Source: Spiroplasma sabaudiense Ar-1343 (GTDB lineage Bacteria; Bacillota_I; Bacilli_A; Mycoplasmatales; Mycoplasmataceae). Taken from it: DNA of 64,000 bases. Below, piece by piece: positions 57,091 through 64,000 of the stretch. Under the pieces are notes generated by a model, which had not been told where the DNA came from, did not search any database, and saw only the letters and a program-made list of their open reading frames with translations. The stretch spans positions 496,001 to 560,000 of the forward strand of contig NZ_CP006934.1 in the NCBI RefSeq assembly GCF_000565215.1, in the 5' to 3' direction. The number at the start of each line of letters is the position of its first letter. Positions within the stretch are counted from its first letter, which is position 1. Both the position numbers and the translations under genes were made by a program.

Positions 57091-58038
57091 ATGGCGCTAC
57101 CTCAATATCCAAAATTTTGTAACATTCATCAAGTTATCCATATTTGCGAAAATATGGATCCAATGTTTCTTGTTAAAAAAGAAGAAGAAAAACTTGCCTC
57201 AAAAGTTAGAAGACTGCATGGTAAGCAAACCGAGGAGGAACTCGAAGTTGAGCGATTGAAAAATGCGAAAAATACCGTTAAAAAAGGCTCTCTTGCAGAT
57301 ATTTTAGCCAATGCAAAGAAAAATATAAGTATTGAAAAAAATAAACTCAAAGGAGGGGAAATAGGGCAAGATTCAAGTAGTGATGATGAAGGCAAAATTG
57401 ATGAAACATCTTTATCGAATCGAATGCTAGCTCTAAGAGCAAAAACATTGGGTGAAAGCGAAGTAACTACAATAAAGCCTGTTTTGAAAAATAAAACCGA
57501 AGAATCCCCCACTAAAAATTCAACTAAAGTCCCCTTTTCAAAATTAAATAATTCTAATGAGAATAATCAAATTAATCAATCAAGCAATTCTTCTAGTGGC
57601 GGCGATTATCTCACTGAGGTCAAAGAACGCCATCAGAGTATGTATTCAGCTGTAAGAATGAGCGAATTACGTCAGCAACGTCCAAAAGCAGCAATTCATT
57701 TGCCAAAGAAACGTTCTTCAGCAAAACCAAAAATTGTTGGAGAAACTAAGGTCGAAACCAATAGTAAGAATATTACTGTAAAAAAAACCGCAAAGATAAC
57801 AACTCCATCAAAAACTAATTCAACAATAGCCACAAAAAATAAAACCAGTTCTGTAATTAAGCAAGATAAGTCATTGGTTCAAAAGGCTACCAATTCAAGC
57901 AAAATTACCAAAAAAGATGACTCTTTAAAAATATCTAAAGAAAAATTAGACAAACCGGTTTTTACTAAGGCTGAAACTAAAAAATTAATTGAAGAAGCTG
58001 TAAAAATTGCACTTAAAAAAGTTGGAAAAATTGAATAA
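57091..58038 (+). CDS. Basic low-complexity protein with N-terminal Cys/His cluster, 315 aa
   Basis: ATG 57091 with AAAAGGAATG upstream, TAA 58036, no TGA. The first 20 residues hold a compact Cys/His set (C10, H13, H17, C19 in CNIHQVIHIC) that could bind a metal. A charged helix follows (KKEEEKLASKVRRLHGKQTEEELEVERL). The rest is Ser/Thr/Lys/Asn-rich low complexity, ending in a short Lys-rich helix (KAETKKLIEEAVKIALKKVGKI). There is no signal peptide. The basic disordered tail suggests contact with nucleic acid or acidic partners. I recognise no family. Confidence 0.7.
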   Translation: MALPQYPKFCNIHQVIHICENMDPMFLVKKEEEKLASKVRRLHGKQTEEELEVERLKNAKNTVKKGSLADILANAKKNISIEKNKLKGGEIGQDSSSDDEGKIDETSLSNRMLALRAKTLGESEVTTIKPVLKNKTEESPTKNSTKVPFSKLNNSNENNQINQSSNSSSGGDYLTEVKERHQSMYSAVRMSELRQQRPKAAIHLPKKRSSAKPKIVGETKVETNSKNITVKKTAKITTPSKTNSTIATKNKTSSVIKQDKSLVQKATNSSKITKKDDSLKISKEKLDKPVFTKAETKKLIEEAVKIALKKVGKIE

Positions 58039-58040
58039 AA

Positions 58041-58069
58041 AAATGCAAACTATTAAAAAGTTTGCATTT
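58041..58069. terminator. Bidirectional terminator between convergent genes
   Basis: AAATGCAAACT (58041-58051) and AGTTTGCATTT (58059-58069) pair across seven bases, flanked by A and T tracts. It includes the coaE stop codon. Confidence 0.85.
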
Positions 58070-58646
58070 TCTTTGAGTAAATATTTTCAATAACTTTATC
58101 AAGCTTTCTAAATAGCTCTTCTTTATTAGAGCTATTGTCTATAATATAATCTATGTTGCTTTCTTTGTGCATTGTTTCTTGAATTTTTAATATCTTACGA
58201 ATTTCTTTATTATCTCTTTGATCTCTTTCATCAATTCGATTTATGTGACTGCCATAATTTTTATTTATTAAATAAATATACTTGTCTATCGGCAATTTCA
58301 ATAGCGGTAACAGGGCGGCCTCGACTGCAATTTTATCTTTATTGCAAGTTAAAATGTCATCTCGGATTAATCTACTTATATGTGGTCACATAATTTTTCC
58401 AAGAGCTAAGTTTAACGACTTTTTGGTAAATATTATACTTCTTAATTTTGATCGATCAACGATATTATTTTCAAAATCAAAAGACTCAGGAATTTTATTT
58501 TTAATAAACTCTCTTACTTCTTCATATCCTAGAACAATTTTACTTTTTTTATCAGCATCAATAATATAAAAATTGTGATTTGTTTTTAAATAATCTAAAG
58601 CCGTGCTTTTTCCAGTTCCAATGTAGCCAAAAACCCCTAAAACCAA
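58053..58646 (-). CDS. coaE: Dephospho-CoA kinase
   Basis: Last step of coenzyme A synthesis: ATP-dependent phosphorylation of dephospho-CoA. The P-loop GYIGTGKST is at residues 7-15, followed by FYIIDADK. VEAALLPLL and the LID-type segment LINKNYGSHINRIDERDQRD match the family (KL..R...D at the LID). About 197 residues, the family's usual size. TGA at 58388 is Trp. I chose TTG 58646 because AGAAGGGG lies eight bases upstream; GTG 58655 would be almost on top of it. It is last in a minus-strand run, 28 bases after the preceding gene. Confidence 0.85.
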
Positions 58647-58674
58647 CTTTATCACCCCTTCTAATTAATATTAA

Positions 58675-60099
58675 TTATAGTTCCTCAATAAATTTAGTAA
58701 TTTTATTTTTAATTGGTGACATTTTAATAATTGCATCTTCACAAATTAATTTGTAGCTATCATATTTTTTATTGTCTCTTGCAAAGTCCATTTTTGTAAT
58801 AATTTGATATTCTTTTTCAATCGAATCAAAGTTATTTACTAATCGGTGTTTAATACAGAAACCAACCTTTGGAATCAAATTTGAAAAATTAAGAGCCATT
58901 GCGAATATTTGTTCGATTGCTACTTCGGCTTCGAATAAATCTCAATGTTTAATTCCTGAACGGTATTTACTTATAAGAGTTTTAAAAATGTCTTTATAAT
59001 CATTTAAAATTCCTGAATCTGCGTTAATTAGATCTTCAATTTTATTTACAAATTTAACATCAGCTTCATTGGTAAAGTCAATATAATCAGAAATACTGGC
59101 TTTGACTTCCCCTAGTTTGTAATCAAGAGAATTATCAATTAATGCACTGTAAGTAATTTTAAATTTTTTATACATGTCATTATTTACATTTTTCCCCTTT
59201 TCATAAATTTTTATAACCATTTGAAGAAATTTTTCACATTTCTTTTTTAATTCAATATCAAAGTCTTCTAAATCCGAAATTTCCTTGGTTAGATTAATGT
59301 TTATTCCATCAACTTTGGTCAATTCATCTCAGTGATTTTTTTCTGCAGCCATTCTTTCGTTGAAATTTTTAAAATCACTGATTGGGCCAATATCCTTTAA
59401 CTGATCTTTATCATTTGAGTTTTGGTTTCTTGAAACTTTTTTAGCTTTAGATGATTTAGCCTTTAATTCTTCGGTTGTCATCAATTTTTTTGTTGGTAAA
59501 ATATAATCTGATTTGAAAATACTTACTGGATCTTTTGCAACAAAATTAACTAATATAACAGTCTTAACAAATAAAGTTATCGAAATTATAAAGACTGGTG
59601 TTAGCAATAGATATGAAACTACTAATTTAATCATATTATTTATGTCAACTTCTTGTAATAAAGCTGGAATTCATGCAAATTTGAAAATTTCTGAATAATA
59701 AGCTATTTGTTGATTCCAATTAATAACTTGAAAAATTGAAATCAAACTTAATAATGCAATTACTATTAGTATCGATGAAGTAAAGGTTATATTTTTAGCT
59801 AATTTACTCTCTAAATCATGATCCATATCTTCTCTTGACTTGTCTTTTTGATTTATTTTATATAATAATCCTATAAAAACAAAGAGAGCTGCAGCAATTA
59901 TCAAAGGCGCTAAAAGTAGGTCAAAAATTAATTTAAAAATCTCATAGTTCATTTCATTTATTTTGATGAAATTAATTAAGTCAAAAGAAAAAAAGAATAA
60001 ACTAGCTAAAATAGATAAAAATATTCCCTGAACAAGAGCTAAAATAAAAATACTCTTTGCATTTTTATTTTCAAATGCTCAAATATATTTTTTTTGCAT
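58675..60099 (-). CDS. Hypothetical membrane protein, 474 aa
   Basis: ATG 60099 with AGAGAGG upstream on the minus strand. The frame passes TGA-Trp codons to TAA 58675-58677. Four membrane segments are visible near residues 16-35, 58-80, 100-125 and 150-175. A large cytoplasmic-looking helical domain of about 290 residues follows, rich in Lys/Asp/Ile (LEDFDIELKKKCEKFLQMVIKIYEKG; KFVNKIEDLINADSG). No family is recognised. Together with the upstream gene at 60132 and the downstream coaE it may form an operon. Confidence 0.72.
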
Positions 60100-60131
60100 T
60101 GAAAAACCGCCTCTCTTTTTATAATTATAAA

Positions 60132-61175
60132 CTATTTTTTATTGGTTTGTCTCGTTAAATCGCCAATTGCAATTTTGATACCTTTAATATTTATCGCAAA
60201 ATTAATTAGTTGAATCTGTTCTTTCCTTAACAACAACGGCTTAAATATAAAACGATTATTTTCATTACTATCTTCCTCGCTCAAAATTACTCGATGATTT
60301 GGATGTAAGATACTTGGAATTTTGTCTGTGTTGATTCTATTATTTTGAATATAATCAAATAAGGGTCTAAATTCGCCCTTTCCAGGACCCAAGTTAATAA
60401 ATCCAATAGCTAAACTTGGATCAACAACCATCAAAGATAATAAAGAAATTTTTGACTTGTCATCAACAAAGTTTCCTGTCATTTGATTATTCAATAAAAA
60501 GCTTTCTTCTTCAAAATCAGAAATTTTAAATATTTTCATAAAATTATTATTTACTAACTGGTGAAAGTATAATTCAATGTATCCAAATTCTTGGTTTTCA
60601 AAATCTTCTTCCGAAATTAAGATAATTTTTTCATCACCCAAATTAGAATTTTCCTCATACCGATCGATAAATTTTGATAAATCAGCAAAAAGTTGACTTG
60701 TAAATAATGAATCATATAATTCAAAAAGTACGTAATTAAGGATTTGAAGTAAGTTATGTTTGAGGTCAAAGTTTAGTTCGTTTTCCAAAATATCTAAAAC
60801 ACAAAAAACTTCTTTAACTTGTTTAACTTTAAAGCGGTAATCACCATTTAGAACAGATATTAAAAAGAAAAAATATCTTAAAAAAAGCAAATCAGAGCCG
60901 CTGAGTTCTGGTTGTTTCTTATTAATTATTTTTTCATCAATTATAAATCTTGCTTCTTGAGAAATTTTGTAAAATTGATGTTTAACCTCGTCACCATCAA
61001 AACTATCATCCTCTTCAAAAAGTAATTCTACCAAAGGTTTGTTCTCTAAATCGATTCTATATTTTTTATTAGTCTTAAAATTTACATAAGTATATCCGTC
61101 TTCATTAAGTCACTTTTTAATAAATTCTTCTGAAAAAATTAGTCCAGATTTTATAAATTTAATTTTTTTATCCAT
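60132..61175 (-). CDS. Hypothetical protein, 347 aa
   Basis: ATG 61175 with AGGAGG eight bases upstream on the minus strand; the stop is TAG 60132-60134. A TGA at codon 22 is Trp, so a standard-code reading loses the first 47 residues. The protein is soluble and acidic, with helical segments (SDLLFLRYFFFLISVLNGDYRF; HNLLQILNYVLFELYDSLF) and a C-terminal mixed region (HPNHRVILSEEDS; NRFIFKPLLLRKEQIQLINFAI). No signal peptide or known motif. It lies 33 bases before the membrane-protein gene. Function unknown. Confidence 0.72.
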
Positions 61176-61201
61176 TAAAGATTCCTCCTAATGATTTAAT
61201 T

Positions 61202-61483
61202 CTAAATATCTTTATCAATTACTTCAAGTTGTCGGCTAACAGACATTTTAGTAACTGTTACTACTAAATTATTCAATTTATTTACAACAAAAAATAACTC
61301 AGATTTAGCAACTTTAATATAAATGTGTCGACTAGTTTCAAATTGATACAAAGAGTTATCAATTAATTTCATACAATGTTCTTTAACCGAAAAAAAATCC
61401 ATATCTTTAAGGCGAAGACGTTCGCTTGCTCTTTGTAATCCATGATCGGAAAAACTATAATTATGCTTAAAATAGTAACTCAT
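61202..61483 (-). CDS. Small hypothetical protein, 93 aa
   Basis: ATG 61483 with TTAGGTG upstream on the minus strand, TAA stop, no TGA. The sequence FSDHGLQRASERLRLKDMD followed by a beta-rich half (HIYIKVAKSELFFVVN; LVVTVTKMSVSRQLEVI) resembles the layout of small RelE/DUF4258-like proteins (H..RA.ER...D then strands). The similarity is only suggestive, and no antitoxin partner is visible beside it. It lies 26 bases before the next minus-strand gene. Confidence 0.65.
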   Translation of the reverse strand: MSYYFKHNYSFSDHGLQRASERLRLKDMDFFSVKEHCMKLIDNSLYQFETSRHIYIKVAKSELFFVVNKLNNLVVTVTKMSVSRQLEVIDKDI

Positions 61484-61549
61484 AAAACACCTAATATTAT
61501 TATATCATAAAATAAGTAATTATTTTGCTCCTTGAAAACACAAGTGATT

Positions 61550-63004
61550 TTATATGATTAGTACTTTTTCAAAATTATTATACAATTTACTTTTTTCTCC
61601 GTATTGATTTTTATAACTATTTAACTGTTTCTCATTATCAAAAAGAAAAGTTTCAATAATTTCATTATTTGTAAAATCATACAAAGCCATTACAATAGTT
61701 GAACTAGCGGTTGGAATAATTTTAAATTCAGAATCTTCTGTTTTATTGAAAGCATCTGCATAAAGATAAATTTCTAAAGGAATTTGTTGATAAATTATTT
61801 CAATATTATTTAAATCTAATTTTTTACATTCCTCTAACATTTTTTTAATGTTTTCATCTGATTCTCTTGGATGTGGCTTAAATCAAATTGTAAACTGATT
61901 TTCACCATGATTGTCTTTGATGTATTCACTAATTGTCTGTATTGCAATTGCGCTATTTTTAATTGAAGAATTTTCTCCCATTTTTCCTCCGCTATAAACA
62001 AAGTTTAATCCCGGATTTGCTTTTGGCATTTTAGAATCATCTAATATAAAAACCTTTTTAAATGTTTCCATTGCTCTTAAATTATCTCAACTTTTGACCG
62101 CTTGACCAATTCCGGCCCCAACTGAAGAAAAAGTATTTCTTTGTTGTCAAAAATTATGAGAATCATAAAAGTGAACATCACTTATGGATCACGAATTTAT
62201 ATATCTAACATTATAAGAGTTTTTAGCTGTCATTAACGGGAAAAATTTATTAATAAACTTTTGATTTTTTGATTTTGGATCATATTCTCCTTGAAACATT
62301 TTTAGAATTTCTTCATCGATTTCAGCTTTTTTTTCATTTGATAAATAAATCAAATCATTGAAGATTGATTCTGAAATAGTATTATGATAGGTTCCATCAG
62401 TCATTAAAGTCATAATTTCAACGTTTTCTAATGATTCACTCAAATTAGTAAAATTACTTCCTCTAACGTTTCCGCACATGGCATAATCATCTGTAAATAA
62501 ATTAAGCTTTGTAATATTAGAATCCTTAGTCTTCATTGTATTCAAAGCCTCTTGAATTATTCATGACTCCATTTTTTCGGTTGAATTTTCTAAATACTCA
62601 ATGTGAATATTGCTGTATTCATTTTTCAATTCTTCAATATCTAATTGATTTCTTCCTAAAGTATTATTGTCATCAATTTGATCACTTATGTATATAACAA
62701 TTTGGCGGTCTTTGAATTTTTCAGCTTCAGTTATAGCGCTTGTAAAGGCTTGAACACCTAAAGCAGCTCCAGCTCTTGAAATATAATAAAAGGTTCCGGT
62801 ATTAATCTGAGCCTCTTCTTGCAATTTTATAGTTTTTAAATAATTATTGATTCCATCATGATCATCTAGCATAACTTTCTCAGCTTCAAATTTATAACGG
62901 TCATTTTCATTAATTATTTTGAACCGATCTTGACAGGCAACAACCGACAAGGTTGAACTAGTACTTAGACTAAATGCTGCTAGCATTATTAATAATTTTT
63001 TCAT
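61550..63004 (-). CDS. Lipoprotein with GT80-type sialyltransferase fold, 484 aa
   Basis: ATG 63004 with GAGAGATT upstream on the minus strand; TAA 61550-61552; TGA codons are Trp. The signal peptide is a lipoprotein type (SVVAC, Cys 24). The rest follows the two-Rossmann (GT-B) plan of GT80 sialyltransferases such as Pasteurella PmST1. There is an NIHIEYLEN strand, the general-base motif TDG (residues 202-204), a strand LNFVYSGG where PmST1 has its FIFTG segment, FKPHPR with HP at 378-379, IPLEIYLY with the ribose-binding Glu at about 411, and TASSTI with Ser 434-435. Order and spacing agree with PmST1 Asp141, His311, Glu338 and Ser355/356. Predicted to act outside the cell, tethered to the membrane. 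The PmST1 gate Trp270 seems absent, so donor and activity are uncertain. Confidence 0.75.
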
Positions 63005-63015
63005 ATCTAATCTCT

Positions 63016-64000
63016 CTATTCTTTTCATTCTTTTTTAACATTGGTATTTGATAAATGAACTGAATCATCTTTTATAAATTTTGACTGGGAAATATTTTTT
63101 TGTTGTTTTTTAGCCAGTTTACTTCCGGTTATTATTATTTCAGAATTAAGTGAAAAGTTTATATCAGAAATTAATTGTTCAACTTTGCTAGTTTTTTTAT
63201 TATTTAAAACATCTTCAAAACTAATTTGTTTATGACCTTTTACCTGTGAAATAAAATTCGAAACTCTTACACCAATTAAAACAACTGGCTGGCCCTGTCA
63301 AAGATAATCAAAACAACTTCTTGCTGTTGCTAAAATATCTTCTAAATTATTACTACTTACACTCAATGTTTCTTGTCTGGTAACGGTTTTTTTGTGCAAC
63401 CTTTTATCAAACTTTTCTTGATTTTCTCTTTCAAAGCGTAAAACAACAGCAACAGTTCGAGCCTCTAAAAATCTTTTTTTCATTCTTTCGCTTATGTGTT
63501 GACTAATTGAGTAAATGATTTCTTGCAACTCAAATTCATCAGAACTTTTAAATTCTAAAGTCATCTCATTACCAATACTTTTATAATCGTTTGAGCTGAC
63601 AACAATGTCGTCATCCCCAATTCCTAGTGCTCTTAGTTTAAGATTATAACCATTTTTACCCAAAAGCTTCTCTAAAAATTCTACTTCAGTATTTGCCAAT
63701 TCACCTATCGTTAAAATATTATTACTCTTTAAAAGTTCTGCTGTTGCAATTCCAACACCATACATTTTTTCAATCTTCATCGGTCATAAAATTGAAGGAA
63801 CATTTTCTCGAAGCAAAACCATTGTACCATATGGTTTTTTAAAATCAACCGCCGTTTTTGCTAAAAATTTATTACTACTGATTCCAATTGAGCAACTAAC
63901 ATTTAAATCCTTTAATATTTTTGCTTTTATTGCCTCTGCCATTTTAGTTGCAGTTTGAAATTTTTTGTATTCGTTTGTGACATCTATATAACATTCATCG
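63016..64000 (-). CDS. Y-family DNA polymerase (DinB/Pol IV type), partial
   Basis: The gene enters from the right edge, so its N-terminal catalytic part is missing. The visible 327 codons begin DECYIDVTNEY, the Y-family active-site motif. They continue with the CSIGISSNKFLAKTAVDFKKPYG palm segment, a helix-hairpin-helix thumb (MKIEKMYGVGIATAELLKSNNILTIGEL) and the little-finger domain (MTLEFKSSDEFELQEIIYSI). The tail is Lys/Ser-rich and ends at TAG 63016. Function: error-prone translesion synthesis. TGA codons are Trp. Its stop is 12 bases before the sialyltransferase-like lipoprotein gene on the same strand, so read-through is likely. Confidence 0.92.

Noticed and set aside
61550-63004. Ordinary lipoprotein with no catalytic role
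   Set aside because: Four separate motif positions with suitable order and spacing match the GT80 plan, which is hard to explain by chance, though activity is unproven.

Overview
The window is about 72% A+T and reads sensibly only with genetic code 4 (TGA = Trp). Many apparent ORF ends are in-frame TGA codons inside otherwise continuous genes such as aspS, pepF, valS, comEC and a PTS permease. That code, nine short-signal lipoproteins (nearly all with the lipobox Cys at residue 24), a slimmed gene set and large FtsX-type permeases point to a wall-less Mollicute of the Entomoplasma/Mesoplasma/Spiroplasma group. The genus is inference. I found no rRNA, tRNA, CRISPR array, insertion sequence or prophage. 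All coordinates below come from rejoining frames across TGA by hand.

Layout. 1-6.4 kb: a gene tail, a small membrane protein, and two large overlapping surface-protein genes. 6.6-8.5 kb: a redox-flavoured group (msrA, an HxlR-type regulator, and a divergent NAD(P)-binding oxidoreductase with a dyad operator over its -35 box). 8.7-11.4 kb: a 611-residue lipoprotein, then a 37-residue metallothionein-like gene. 11.6-16.5 kb: hisS-aspS-pepF. 16.4-19 kb: three unknown proteins. 19-29 kb: a 1369-residue FtsX permease, four related lipoproteins and a glucose/GlcNAc-type PTS EIICB. 29.2-34.4 kb: six uncharacterised genes, including a SEC-C protein and a PH/GRAM-like membrane protein. 34.4-44.3 kb: two MOLPALP-like lipoproteins divergent from a 1723-residue FtsX permease. 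44.3-50.8 kb: engB, a P-type cation ATPase, and valS behind a T-box leader. 50.8-57 kb: a degenerate ComEA-like gene, comEC, rpsT, holA, a membrane protein and a SprT-like metalloprotease. 57-64 kb: a basic low-complexity protein, then a minus-strand block with coaE, three unknown genes, a lipoprotein with bacterial sialyltransferase motifs, and the C-terminal part of a Y-family DNA polymerase.

Most interesting points. The lipoprotein at 61550-63004 carries, in order and at suitable spacing, the DG, HP, ribose-binding Glu and SS motifs of GT80 sialyltransferases, so it may be a surface-anchored glycosyltransferase. The gene at 11251-11364 encodes a CxCxxCxC metallothionein-like peptide with an unusually long downstream hairpin. 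The gene before comEC looks like a ComEA worn almost beyond recognition. The two giant permeases have no ATPase partner in the window and sit next to lipoprotein families, suggesting surface lipoprotein handling.
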